From: Ruegeria intermedia
GTDB taxonomy: Bacteria > Pseudomonadota > Alphaproteobacteria > Rhodobacterales > Rhodobacteraceae
Reading direction: 5' to 3'
Assembly: GCF_900129345.1 (NCBI RefSeq)
Contig: NZ_FQVK01000029.1
Span: 1-37,196 of the forward strand
Length of the DNA: 37,196 nucleotides
The notes below the pieces were generated by a model. It was given only the letters and a program-made list of their open reading frames with translations. It was not told the origin of the DNA and did no database searches. Below, piece after piece: positions 18,782-27,196 of the stretch. A program made the translations under genes and the position numbers. How positions within the stretch are numbered: the stretch's first letter is position 1; each line of letters opens with the position of its first letter.

Positions 18782-20241
18782 CAAAAACGATAACGCCCGA
18801 ACCACGGGACCCCGAGATTTTCACCGATGCCGCCGCGGCCGTCGCCCGGCTGGAAGAGCTGTATAGCGAAGCCACAGCCTTTCTGTGCGACAGCTTCGCC
18901 AAGGCGATGGAAAGCGGCGCGCCAAAGGCCCGGTACCGGGCCTATTACCCGGAAATCCGCATCCGCACGACCTCATACGCGCATGTGGACAGCCGCCTGA
19001 GCTTTGGTCACGTGTCCGAGCCGGGGGTTCATGCCACCACGGTGACCCGGCCGGATCTGTTCCGGTCCTACCTCACGCAGCAGATCGCGCTGCTGATCAA
19101 GAACCACAACCAGCCGGTGACCATCGGCCCTTCGACCACACCGATGCCGGTGCATTTCGCCGTGGCCGGCAACCCCGATCTGGTGGTGCCGCATCAGGGA
19201 GCGGCCGGGTTCACCCTGCGCGACGTGTTCGACGTGCCCGATCTGACCACCACCAATGACGACATCGTCAACGGTGTGCACGCACCGCAGGATGGCGTCG
19301 GCCCGCTGGCCTTGTTCACCGCCCAGCGCATCGACTATTCTCTCGCCCGGCTGGCCCACTACACCGCCACCGACCCGGACCATTTCCAGAACCACGTTCT
19401 GTTCACCAACTATCAGTTCTACGTCTCGGAATTCGAGAACTACGCCCGCGCGCAACTGGCCGACCCGGACAGCGGCTATACCAGTTTCGTCTCGACCGGG
19501 AATGTCGAGATCACCGACCCCGACGCGCCGCTGGAACAGCCGCTGAAACTGCCGCAGATGCCGACCTATCACCTGAAACGCGCCGACGGGTCGGGGATCA
19601 CGCTGGTCAATATCGGCGTCGGGCCATCCAACGCGAAAACCGCCACCGACCACATCGCGGTGCTGCGCCCGCATGCCTGGCTGATGGTCGGGCACTGTGC
19701 GGGGCTGCGCAACACGCAGGCCCTGGGGGATTTCGTGCTGGCCCATGCCTATCTGCGCGAAGACAAGGTGCTGGACGACGATCTGCCCGTCTGGGTGCCG
19801 ATCCCGCCGCTGGCCGAAGTTCAGGTCGCGCTGGAACGCGCCGTGGCCGAGGTGACCGAACTGGAAGGCTATGAGCTGAAGCGGATCATGCGCACCGGCA
19901 CGGTGGCCTCGGTCGACAACCGCAACTGGGAACTGCGCGACCAGTCCGGCCCGGTGCAGCGCCTCAGCCAGTCGCGCGCCATCGCGCTGGATATGGAAAG
20001 CGCCACGATCGCCGCCAACGGCTATCGGTTCCGCGTGCCTTATGGCACCTTGCTGTGCGTATCCGACAAGCCCCTGCATGGCGAATTGAAGTTGCCTGGC
20101 ATGGCGTCCGAGTTCTATACGACCCAGGTCAGCCGCCATCTGGCGATCGGGATCCGGGCGATGGAACACCTGCGGGGCATGCCGCTGGAACGTCTGCACA
20201 GCCGGAAATTGCGCTCGTTCGACGAAACGGCCTTTCTCTGA
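18778..20241 (+). CDS. amn: AMP nucleosidase
   Basis: Hydrolyses AMP to adenine and ribose 5-phosphate. The 487 residues equal the usual length of the Amn family. The N-terminal domain (about 1-170), including IRTTSYAHVDSRLSFGHVSEPGVHATTVTRPDLFRSYL, is the AMP-nucleosidase-specific regulatory part. The C-terminal part is a nucleoside-phosphorylase fold, with TLVNIGVGPSNAKTATDHIAVLRPHAWLMVGHCAGLRNTQALGDFVLAHAYLRED and DMESATIAANGYRFRVPYGTLLCVSDKPLHGE, where Asp of the latter fits the catalytic position. Its ATG overlaps the ade stop (ATGA). The product adenine is the substrate of Ade. Confidence 0.96.
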   Translation: MTKTITPEPRDPEIFTDAAAAVARLEELYSEATAFLCDSFAKAMESGAPKARYRAYYPEIRIRTTSYAHVDSRLSFGHVSEPGVHATTVTRPDLFRSYLTQQIALLIKNHNQPVTIGPSTTPMPVHFAVAGNPDLVVPHQGAAGFTLRDVFDVPDLTTTNDDIVNGVHAPQDGVGPLALFTAQRIDYSLARLAHYTATDPDHFQNHVLFTNYQFYVSEFENYARAQLADPDSGYTSFVSTGNVEITDPDAPLEQPLKLPQMPTYHLKRADGSGITLVNIGVGPSNAKTATDHIAVLRPHAWLMVGHCAGLRNTQALGDFVLAHAYLREDKVLDDDLPVWVPIPPLAEVQVALERAVAEVTELEGYELKRIMRTGTVASVDNRNWELRDQSGPVQRLSQSRAIALDMESATIAANGYRFRVPYGTLLCVSDKPLHGELKLPGMASEFYTTQVSRHLAIGIRAMEHLRGMPLERLHSRKLRSFDETAFL

Positions 20242-20371
20242 CGCAAAAAAGCAACGAAATCCCCATATTTTTTGGGGGTTCGGCGCTACTATTCGTTGTG
20301 TTCGCCCACAATATCCCGTTACAGTTACGCGGTGAGGCCCAATAGATCGGGCACGTTAAGGAGACCAAGAA

Positions 20372-20659
20372 ATGGCAAAGCCTATGACGAAGACTCAGCT
20401 GGTTGCTGCTCTCGCTGAGGAAATGGGAACCGACAAGAAATCCGCGAACGCGGCGCTGGAAGCGATCACCAACCTGATCACCCGCGAAGTTTCGGCCGGT
20501 GGCGCCGTGACCCTGCCGGGCGTCGGCAAGATCTACTGCCGCGAGCGCCCCGAGCGTCAGGTGCGCAACCCGGCCACTGGTGAGACCTTCACCAAAGAGG
20601 CTGACAAGGTCGTGAAAATGACCATCGCCAAGGCCCTGAAGGACAGCGTCAACAGCTGA
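20372..20659 (+). CDS. hup: HU-family DNA-binding protein
   Basis: A 95-residue nucleoid protein that binds and bends DNA as a dimer. TKTQLVAALAEEMGTDKKSANAALEAITNLITREVSAGGAVTLPGVGKI is the helical body and first strands; the DNA-clasping arm is RERPERQVRNPATGETFTKEADKVVKMTIAKALKDSV, with the Arg-Asn-Pro of the intercalating tip. AAGGAG lies eight bases upstream of the ATG. It forms its own unit between amn and a strong terminator. The 130-base upstream gap should contain its promoter, but I could not pick one with confidence. Confidence 0.95.
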   Translation: MAKPMTKTQLVAALAEEMGTDKKSANAALEAITNLITREVSAGGAVTLPGVGKIYCRERPERQVRNPATGETFTKEADKVVKMTIAKALKDSVNS

Positions 20660-20685
20660 TCCCGGGCCAGCATGGCACGAAACGG

Positions 20686-20710
20686 GGGCCGCGGTTTCGC
20701 GGCCCTTTTT
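20686..20710 (+). terminator. Intrinsic terminator of the HU gene
   Basis: GGGCCGCG (20686-20693), loop GTTT, CGCGGCCC (20698-20705), then five T: an 8-bp perfect GC stem with a short loop and T run, 27 bases after the HU stop codon. Confidence 0.9.
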
Positions 20711-20792
20711 CTATGCCGCACGCCGCCAACCGCCGGTTGCAGCCACAGAGAAAATCGGAAACAGTCGCCACAGCATTCACACGGGGCTTGTC

Positions 20793-21680
20793 ATGGATCT
20801 GCGCGCCATCGCCATGGGGCTGGCCTTTGCCTTCATCTGGTCGTCGGCCTTTACCTCGGCGCGGATCATCGTCGCGGATGCCTCGCCGCTGTTTTCGCTG
20901 GCCGTCCGCTTTCTGATTTCCGGCCTCCTGGGTGTCGCCATCGCCGCAGCCATGGGCCAGAGCTGGCGCCTGACGCGGTCGCAATGGCATGCGACCATCC
21001 TGTTCGGACTCTGCCAGAATGCCTTGTATTTGGGTCTGAATTTCTATGCCATGCAAACGGTCGAGGCCTCGGTCGCGGCGATCATCGCCTCGACCATGCC
21101 TCTGCTGGTTGCGCTGGCCGGTTGGCTGCTGTTCGGGGAACGGTTGCGCCCGCTGGGTATCTTGGGCTTGCTGGCCGGGTTCGCTGGCGTGGCCCTGATC
21201 ATGAGCAGCCGGATCAGCGCCGGGATCGACCTGTTCGGCGTCGCCCTCTGCGGGTTGGGCGCGCTGGCGCTGACCTTCGCCACGCTGGCCGTGCGCGGGG
21301 CGACCTCGGGCGGAAATTTCATGATGGTCGTCGGTCTGCAGATGTTTGTCGGCTCGGCGGTTCTGTTCGTCGCCGCCCCGATGTTCGAGACGATCTATGT
21401 CCGTCCAACCTGGCCGCTGGCGCTGGCCTTCACCTACACGACCCTGTTCCCCGGCCTGTTGGCCACGCTGATCTGGTTCCTGCTGCTCAACCGGATCGGA
21501 CCGATCCGCGCGGCCACCTTCCATTTCCTCAACCCGGTGTTCGGGGTCACGATCGCCGCGATTCTGCTGGGTGAACGGTTGGGCGCAATGGACGCCGTCG
21601 GCGTTGCGGTGACCACGCTGGGCATTCTGGCCGTGCAGTTGTCACGCCAGCCGGTTCAGCGCAGCAGCGCCTCGACCTGA
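20793..21680 (+). CDS. EamA/DMT-family transporter
   Basis: A 295-residue inner-membrane protein of the drug/metabolite transporter superfamily. About ten hydrophobic segments and two EamA repeats are visible, the first opening with AIAMGLAFAFIWSSAFTSARI and the second starting near IDLFGVALCGLGALAL. TTLFPGLLATLIWFLLLNRIGPIRAATFHFLNPVFGVTIAAILLGERLGAMDAVGVAVTTLGIL is the characteristic EamA repeat end. The substrate cannot be predicted. No clear ribosome-binding site precedes the ATG. The last 25 bases overlap the 3' end of the convergent glutathione peroxidase gene. Confidence 0.9.
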   Translation: MDLRAIAMGLAFAFIWSSAFTSARIIVADASPLFSLAVRFLISGLLGVAIAAAMGQSWRLTRSQWHATILFGLCQNALYLGLNFYAMQTVEASVAAIIASTMPLLVALAGWLLFGERLRPLGILGLLAGFAGVALIMSSRISAGIDLFGVALCGLGALALTFATLAVRGATSGGNFMMVVGLQMFVGSAVLFVAAPMFETIYVRPTWPLALAFTYTTLFPGLLATLIWFLLLNRIGPIRAATFHFLNPVFGVTIAAILLGERLGAMDAVGVAVTTLGILAVQLSRQPVQRSSAST

Positions 21681-22177
21681 CGGCGCAGCATGCGGGAATC
21701 CGGCCGGGTCGTCGAACCAAAGGTCGCCACGACCTCGCCATCGGGGCTCAGCAGGATCTTGTTGAAATTCCAGCCCGGCACAAACCCGGTCTCGGCGGCG
21801 ACCGCCTTGTAGAACGGGTGCGCCTGCGGACCGGTGACGGGGGTGATGTCGGTCATGGGCAGGGTCAGGTCATAGTTCAGCTCGCAGAACTCCTTGACCT
21901 CGCTGGCGGTATCCAATTCCTGATTGAAGGAATCCGACGGAACCGCCAGAACCACCAAACCCTTGGGTCCATAGGTGTCCTGCAGCTTTTGCAGCCCGGC
22001 ATATTGCCCGGTAAACCCGCATTGCGAGGCCGTGTTGACCACCAGAACCGGCTGGCCGCGCCAGTCCGACAGCGACAGCGTGCCGCCATCGATCGAAGGG
22101 AACTCTCCGGAGACGGGCGCGGCCTGCACCGTCCGGCCGATCAGCAAAAGGGCAGACAACAGAAGCATTCTGAACAT
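21656..22177 (-). CDS. Exported glutathione peroxidase-family protein
   Basis: A thiol peroxidase of the glutathione peroxidase fold, 173 residues, with Cys53 (no selenocysteine) in NTASQCGFTGQY. Gln86 in PSDSFNQE and the Trp of PGWNFNK complete the active-site set. The first 20 residues, MFRMLLLSALLLIGRTVQAA, look like a Sec signal peptide ending in VQA, so it probably acts in the periplasm on peroxides there. Electron donor unknown; bacterial Cys forms usually use thioredoxin-like partners. It is divergent from msrB-msrA, which also repair oxidative damage. Confidence 0.9.
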   Translation of the reverse strand: MFRMLLLSALLLIGRTVQAAPVSGEFPSIDGGTLSLSDWRGQPVLVVNTASQCGFTGQYAGLQKLQDTYGPKGLVVLAVPSDSFNQELDTASEVKEFCELNYDLTLPMTDITPVTGPQAHPFYKAVAAETGFVPGWNFNKILLSPDGEVVATFGSTTRPDSRMLRRQVEALLR

Positions 22178-22322
22178 GGCATGACCTCCTCTTTGATATT
22201 GATACGTGCGAAGCAGGGCAGCAGATCACCCGCACGATCGCGCGATCCGGGTGAAACAGGGCTTTGCTTTTGTCGCGGCGCGCCCCAATTATCTGACCAA
22301 AGACCACAACGCCGGAGGACCC

Positions 22323-22772
22323 ATGCCCAAATATACCAAAGATCCGTCGGTTGTCGCCGCCCTCTCGCCCGAGGAATTCCACGTCACCCAGCGCAACGGG
22401 ACCGAACGCCCCGGCACCGGCAAATACCTGCACAACACCGAACCCGGCATCTACGTGGATATCGTATCGGGCGAACCACTGTTCGCCTCGACCCACAAAT
22501 ACGAATCGGGCTGCGGCTGGCCCAGTTTCACCAAACCCATCGTGCATGACCACGTCACCGAGCTTGAGGACCGCTCGCTGGGGATGATCCGGACCGAGGT
22601 CCGCTCGAAACACGGCGACAGCCACCTGGGCCATGTGTTTCCCGATGGTCCGCTGGATCAGGGTGGGCTACGCTATTGCATCAACTCGGCCGCGCTGCGG
22701 TTCATCCATCGCGACGACATGGAGGCCGAGGGCTATGGCGAATACCTCGATCAAGTGGAGGACCCGAAATGA
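22323..22772 (+). CDS. msrB: Peptide-methionine (R)-S-oxide reductase MsrB, zinc-less type
   Basis: Reduces methionine-R-sulfoxide. The 149 residues carry the catalytic Cys119 in [13 protein letters not shown] and a second cysteine, Cys64, in [10 protein letters not shown], which could act as the resolving residue. The two CxxC zinc motifs of the E. coli type are absent: the matching places read [10 protein letters not shown] and [14 protein letters not shown] chose the ATG at 22323 (MPKYTKDPS), preceded by GGAGG. The stop overlaps the msrA start (ATGA), so both stereoisomers of methionine sulfoxide are covered by one transcript. Confidence 0.95.
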   Translation: MPKYTKDPSVVAALSPEEFHVTQRNGTERPGTGKYLHNTEPGIYVDIVSGEPLFASTHKYESGCGWPSFTKPIVHDHVTELEDRSLGMIRTEVRSKHGDSHLGHVFPDGPLDQGGLRYCINSAALRFIHRDDMEAEGYGEYLDQVEDPK

Positions 22773-23281
22773 CCGAACACCGCGCCGTTCTGGCCGGAGG
22801 CTGCTTCTGGGGCATGCAGGACCTGATCCGCAAGCTGCCCGGCGTTCTGCGCACCCGCGTCGGATATACCGGCGGTGACGTGCCCAACGCGACCTATCGC
22901 AACCACGGCACCCATGCCGAAGGGATCGAGATCTGGTTCGACCCTGCGCAGATCACATATCGCGATCTGCTCGAGTTCTTCTTCCAGATCCACGACCCGA
23001 CCACCGTGAACCGCCAGGGCAATGACATCGGGATGAGCTATCGCTCGGCCATCTATTACTGCGACGAGACGCAGAAACAGATCGCGCTGGACACGATCGC
23101 CGATGTGGATGCCAGCGGGCTGTGGCCCGGCAAGGTCGTGACCGAAGTCGAACCCGTCGGCGATTTCTGGGAGGCCGAGCCCGAGCATCAAGACTATCTT
23201 CAGCGTATTCCCAACGGCTATACCTGCCACTTCCCGCGCCCGGACTGGGTTCTGCCCAAACGCAGCAGCGCTGCCGAATAA
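22769..23281 (+). CDS. msrA: Peptide-methionine (S)-S-oxide reductase MsrA
   Basis: Reduces methionine-S-sulfoxide in proteins. The 170 residues contain the nucleophile Cys12 in [40 protein letters not shown] (substrate-binding region with the conserved His-Glu), and [23 protein letters not shown]. No signal peptide is seen, so it is cytoplasmic. I chose the ATG at 22769 because it overlaps the msrB stop and puts the catalytic cysteine at the usual distance from the N-terminus. Confidence 0.96.
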   Translation: MTEHRAVLAGGCFWGMQDLIRKLPGVLRTRVGYTGGDVPNATYRNHGTHAEGIEIWFDPAQITYRDLLEFFFQIHDPTTVNRQGNDIGMSYRSAIYYCDETQKQIALDTIADVDASGLWPGKVVTEVEPVGDFWEAEPEHQDYLQRIPNGYTCHFPRPDWVLPKRSSAAE

Positions 23282-23284
23282 AGC

Positions 23285-25288
23285 TCAGCCGACGGCCACC
23301 CGCGGGCGGCCGCTGGCTTCGACGGTCAGCGTCGCCTCGACGAAGACATCCTTGCCTTCGATCCGGGCGGTGCGGATGTCGCGGTTGACGATCACGCGGA
23401 TATCCTCGGCCCCGGCCGCGCGCACGGCGCTTTCGGTCTCGCGCCGCAGTTCGGCCTCCAGCAGGGCCAGCGCGGGTTCGGGTTCGGGGAAATCCTGCGG
23501 CCCGTCGTTCAGATGCACGCGGTACCGGCCTTCGGACGGAGCGGTCACCGTGCCCGCCCGCCGCATGGTCAACCGCCCCACGACGGCCCCGATCGCGTTG
23601 GCCACCCCGGCATGGTCGGGCAGCACCATCGTGCAGCGCAGACGCTCACCGACCGCCGGGTAATAGCTTGGCGCCGAGGCCCCCAGCCCGACCACATCCA
23701 CGTTCAGCGTCGTATCCAACGCCAGCAGACCGCGATGCCCGCGCAAGCCCCGCCGGGTCAGCACATGGCGCGCCAGATCCTCGGGCGGCAGGCCGAACGC
23801 CTCGGCCTCTTCCGCAAAAGCAGTCTCTAACAAGGTCAAAACGGTCTGTTCGGTTAGCTGATCCACGATCATCCCGGCCAATTCATCGGCCGAGCCCGCG
23901 AGCCGGTCGCCCGACCCCACACGCCGACGCGCAATCAACTCCAGCGCCTTGCGCGCGGCATCGGCATCCCAATCGGACAGGCGCCCCAGAACGTGGCTGG
24001 CATCCGACGGCGTCACCCCCGAGACCTGAACGATCCCGCGATCCACCAGGCGGGTCAGAGCACCGTTTTCCATCCGCGTGCGCAACAGGGCGCTCAGCGG
24101 CAGAACCTTGCCTCCCAACCGCTCCAACAGCCCCGCCTCGCGCGGTCCCAGACCCTCGGCGTGGATGCCGGGCACGCGGCGGGCGAAACGGGTGTCGTGC
24201 TCGCCCACCGTTGTCGCGCGCAACTGCTCGTCCAGCGCGGCATGGACCACTTCGGGCGCCTGCGCCGCGATCAGCGACACCGGCAGCACCCGGCGCGGAC
24301 CCAAGAAAACGCCGCCGCGCAGGCCTTCGGTCACCACATGCACCTGGCTGTCACCGCCCAGACCATGGGTGCGCATCGCCACCGCCTCGACCATGGTGCG
24401 GAACCCGCCGACCCGGGCGCCCGCCGGGTCGATCGCCGGTTTTCCGTCGCGGATCAGCGCCACATCGGTCGTCGTCCCTCCGATATCCGACACCAGCGCA
24501 TCCTGAACTCCGGTCAGCCAGCGCGCCCCCACGATCGAGGCCGCCGGACCGCTGAGAATGGTTTCGATCGGCCGCTCCCGCGCCTGCTCGGCGCTCATCA
24601 GGGCTCCGTCCCCACGCACCACCATCATCGGAGCGTCAATGCCCAGATCGTGCAGAACATCCTGCGCCCGGCCGATCAGACGGTCGATCATCCCGATCAG
24701 ACGTGCATTCAGCACCGCCGTCACCGCACGTTTCGGCCCGTTCAGCTTGGCCGACAACTGATGCGAGCAGGTCACCGGCGCGCTGGTCTTCTCGGTGATG
24801 ATCCGCGCGACCTCAAGCTCGTGCGCGGGGTTGCGCGTGGCGAACTGGGCCGCGACCGCGAACCCGGAAATCCCGGACTGCCGGTCCAGAAATTCGCGCA
24901 ACGCCCCTGTATCCAACGGCGCGGCCTCAGCCCCGGCATGGCTGTGCCCGCCCGCGATCACCAGCGCCGGGTCACCTTTCAGCGCATCGCGCAGCCCATG
25001 CCTGTCCAGATCGCCGTCCCGAAACCCGACATAGATCAACGCAACGCGCCCGCCCTGCCCTTCGACCAGCGCATTCGTGGCCAGCGTCGTCGACAGCGAC
25101 GCCATCGAGATCTGGTCGGGTGCGACCTGCGCCTGGTCGAGCACCGCCCGGATCGCCCACCCGACGCCGATCGCCAGATCTTCGCGCGTGGTCAGGGACT
25201 TGGCCGAGGCGATCACCTCTTCCTCGTCCCGGATCAGCACCGCATCGGTATAGGTTCCACCGGTATCCACGCCCAAAGCCAACGCCAT
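23285..25288 (-). CDS. Hydantoinase/oxoprolinase family protein, HyuA-like subunit
   Basis: A 667-residue protein like the A subunit of ATP-dependent hydantoinases, 5-oxoprolinase and acetone/acetophenone carboxylases. The N-terminus ALALGVDTGGTYTDAVLIRDEEEVIASAKSLTT is the actin-like phosphate-binding start of the family. SDIGGTTTDVALIRDGKPAIDPAGARVGGFRTMVEAVAMRTHGLGGDSQVH is the second nucleotide-binding region. No HyuB-type partner is present on either side, which is unusual if it were a hydantoinase, so substrate and even catalysis are open. I chose the ATG at 25288 because GGAG lies at good spacing; ATG 25300 is an alternative. It contains motif copy 3. Confidence 0.85.
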   Translation of the reverse strand: MALALGVDTGGTYTDAVLIRDEEEVIASAKSLTTREDLAIGVGWAIRAVLDQAQVAPDQISMASLSTTLATNALVEGQGGRVALIYVGFRDGDLDRHGLRDALKGDPALVIAGGHSHAGAEAAPLDTGALREFLDRQSGISGFAVAAQFATRNPAHELEVARIITEKTSAPVTCSHQLSAKLNGPKRAVTAVLNARLIGMIDRLIGRAQDVLHDLGIDAPMMVVRGDGALMSAEQARERPIETILSGPAASIVGARWLTGVQDALVSDIGGTTTDVALIRDGKPAIDPAGARVGGFRTMVEAVAMRTHGLGGDSQVHVVTEGLRGGVFLGPRRVLPVSLIAAQAPEVVHAALDEQLRATTVGEHDTRFARRVPGIHAEGLGPREAGLLERLGGKVLPLSALLRTRMENGALTRLVDRGIVQVSGVTPSDASHVLGRLSDWDADAARKALELIARRRVGSGDRLAGSADELAGMIVDQLTEQTVLTLLETAFAEEAEAFGLPPEDLARHVLTRRGLRGHRGLLALDTTLNVDVVGLGASAPSYYPAVGERLRCTMVLPDHAGVANAIGAVVGRLTMRRAGTVTAPSEGRYRVHLNDGPQDFPEPEPALALLEAELRRETESAVRAAGAEDIRVIVNRDIRTARIEGKDVFVEATLTVEASGRPRVAVG
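23816..23830 (-). repeat. Dispersed motif copy 3 (TTAGAGACTGCTTTT)
   Basis: Inside the HyuA-like gene, read as TTA GAG ACT GCT TTT (L-E-T-A-F) in the same codon phase as the other copies. It differs from copy 1 at a single base in the 15-base core. Confidence 0.75.
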
Positions 25289-25359
25289 CGGGGTCTCCAT
25301 CCTGTTCGCAGTCACGGGTGTAGCGGTTTGAACCGACGCGTCCAGCCTGTTTGCGGCAT

Positions 25360-26397
25360 TCACGACAGTTGTTCGACCGCCCAGCGCGCCGCGTCCGCCA
25401 CCGTAGGGTCGGGATCCTCGGTCAGCGCCTGCGCGACCGGAATCAACGCCGCCGACCCGGAATTGCCGATGGCATACAGAACGTTGCGCACGAACCGGTC
25501 GCGCCCGATCCGCTTGATCGGAGACCCCGAGAATCTGGCCCGGAACGCCGCATCGTCCAACCCGGCCAGTTCCGCCAGCGGCGGCGCCATCAGGTCTTGG
25601 CGCGCGGCATAGCGGATGTCGCTGGCCGCCACGGCGAACTTGTTCCACGGGCAGGCGGCCAGGCAATCATCACAGCCATAGATCCGGTTGCCCAGCTTGC
25701 TCCGCAACTCCTGATCCACCGGCCCCTTGTGCTCGATGGTCAGATAAGAAATGCAGCGCCGCGCATCCAGCTGATAGGGCGCCGGGAAGGCATCCGTGGG
25801 GCAGGCATCCAGACAGGCCCGACACGACCCGCAGTGATCCACTTCCGGCGGGTCCGTCGGCAGGTCCAGAGTGGTAAAAACAGACCCTAAAAAGGCCCAA
25901 TTGCCCCACTCCCGGCTGACCAGATTGGTGTGTTTGCCCTGCCAGCCCAACCCGGCTGCGTGGCCCAAGGCCTTCTCCGGCACCGGCGCGGTATCGACGA
26001 ACACCTTCACCTCGCCCCCCGCCTCGGCAATCAGCCACCGGGCCAGTCGCTTCAGCCGCTTCTTGACCAGATCATGGTAATCCCTGTTCTGCGCATAGAC
26101 CGAGATCGCCCCGCGATCGGGTCGCCCCAGAACCTCGGTCGGATCATGATCCGGCGTGTAACTCTCGGCCAGCATGATGACCGAGCGCGCCTCGGGCCAC
26201 AGCTCCGCCGGATCGCCCCGCCAATGGGTCCGCTCGGCCATCCAATCCATCTGCCCGTGATAACCCGCCGCCAGAAAGGTCTCCAACCGCGCGGGCACCT
26301 CCGGCACGTCCCAAGGTCGACAGATCCGGCACGACACGAACCCCTCGGCCCGGGCCTGCGCCACCAACCTGTCCTTCAATGCCGTCGCGCTGTTCAT
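25360..26397 (-). CDS. queG: Epoxyqueuosine reductase QueG
   Basis: Cobalamin- and iron-sulfur-dependent enzyme that removes the epoxide oxygen of epoxyqueuosine in tRNA, the last step to queuosine. The 345 residues hold Asp135 in [30 protein letters not shown], the proposed proton donor region. Two 4Fe-4S clusters are formed by Cys189, 192, 195 and 199 ([13 protein letters not shown]) and Cys242, 245 and 249 ([10 protein letters not shown]) with Cys215. The C-terminal part resembles HEAT repeats for tRNA binding. I chose the ATG at 26397 (MNSATALKD), the family-like start. It is apart from queCDEF in the window, and contains motif copy 4 in WAFLGSVFT. Confidence 0.95.
   Translation of the reverse strand: MNSATALKDRLVAQARAEGFVSCRICRPWDVPEVPARLETFLAAGYHGQMDWMAERTHWRGDPAELWPEARSVIMLAESYTPDHDPTEVLGRPDRGAISVYAQNRDYHDLVKKRLKRLARWLIAEAGGEVKVFVDTAPVPEKALGHAAGLGWQGKHTNLVSREWGNWAFLGSVFTTLDLPTDPPEVDHCGSCRACLDACPTDAFPAPYQLDARRCISYLTIEHKGPVDQELRSKLGNRIYGCDDCLAACPWNKFAVAASDIRYAARQDLMAPPLAELAGLDDAAFRARFSGSPIKRIGRDRFVRNVLYAIGNSGSAALIPVAQALTEDPDPTVADAARWAVEQLS
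25876..25890 (-). repeat. Dispersed motif copy 4 (TTAGGGTCTGTTTTT)
   Basis: Inside queG, read as TTA GGG TCT GTT TTT (L-G-S-V-F) with TTT before it and ACC after. The amino acids fit the conserved FLG region of QueG, so the protein is not disturbed, but the codons are far more AT-rich than those on either side. Confidence 0.75.
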
Positions 26398-26472
26398 CTG
26401 GCCCAAAATATCCTCGGGGGTGAATTGGCCCAACGGGCCAAGAGGGGGCAGACAGCCCCCTGCCTCAACCTA
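26398..26472 (-). other. Two GC-rich hairpins between gst and queG
   Basis: Downstream of the glutathione transferase stop the minus strand contains AGGGGGC-TGTCT-GCCCCCT (7-bp stem) and then TGGCCCGTTGGGCCA (6-bp stem, 3-base loop). Neither has a long T tail. They may terminate or weaken transcription into queG, or stabilise the upstream mRNA. Confidence 0.45.
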
Positions 26473-27138
26473 TCAGAAATCCAGGTCGGCGTAATGGGCG
26501 GGTGGGCGGAAGCCCGGCACCTGATCCGCCAGAATCGACCGGAAGGCCGGGCGCGACTTGATCTTGGCGTACCAGTCCTTGACCACCTGGCTGCGGTTCC
26601 AGTCCACGTCTGAAATATAGTCCAGCGCCGAAAGATGCGCCGCGGCTGCAAAATCGGCCAATGTCATCTGATCCCCCGCCAGCCAGCGCCGCTGATCCAG
26701 CAGCCAGGCCATGTAGTCCAGGTGGAACTTGATCGCCCGCGCGCCCTCCTTCACGTTCCGGCTGTCCGGATACCCCTGCCCGGTCATTTTCTTGTTCACC
26801 CGCTCGTACAACAGCTTCGACGTCACCTCATGGTGGAACTTGTCGTCGAACCAGCTGACCAGTCGGCGCACCTCGTACCGGGCTTCGGGTTTGCGGGGCA
26901 TCAGGGCCGGTTCCGGGCGGGTCTCCTCGATATATTCACAAATCGCGCTGCTTTCCGTCATGATCCGCCCGTCCAGCCGCAGAACCGGAACCTTCCCGGC
27001 CGGGTTGCGGCGCAGGAAATCCGGGTCCTTCTCCCAGTATTTCTCGGTGACCAGCTCAACCTCGATCTTCTTTTCGGCCAGCGACAGACGGACCTTGCGG
27101 CAGAACGGGGAAAGGGGAACGTGAAACAAACGCGCCAT
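26473..27138 (-). CDS. Glutathione S-transferase family protein
   Basis: A 221-residue protein with an N-terminal thioredoxin-fold GST domain: ARLFHVPLSPFCRKVRLSLAEKKIEVELVTEKYWEKDPDFLRRNPAGKVPVLRLDGRIMTESSAICEYIEE. NPAGKVPVL contains the cis-proline, and ESSAICEYIEE is the glutathione-binding Glu-Ser motif. The C-terminal helical domain contains WLAGDQMTLADFAAAAHLSALDYI with the conserved N-capping Asp. The catalytic Ser or Cys could be in SPFC. I chose the ATG at 27138; the open frame reaches further upstream without GST likeness. Substrate unknown. Confidence 0.92.
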   Translation of the reverse strand: MARLFHVPLSPFCRKVRLSLAEKKIEVELVTEKYWEKDPDFLRRNPAGKVPVLRLDGRIMTESSAICEYIEETRPEPALMPRKPEARYEVRRLVSWFDDKFHHEVTSKLLYERVNKKMTGQGYPDSRNVKEGARAIKFHLDYMAWLLDQRRWLAGDQMTLADFAAAAHLSALDYISDVDWNRSQVVKDWYAKIKSRPAFRSILADQVPGFRPPAHYADLDF

Positions 27139-27196
27139 GAGAGTCCATTCGATCCAGTGAATACCGCTCAGCAATAGCCGCTGAGCGGCAAGGGTT

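Noticed and set aside
20260..20285. Terminator after amn at CCCC-ATATTTTTT-GGGG
   Set aside because: The stem is only four pairs and the T run is inside the loop, so it does not have the order stem then T tail.
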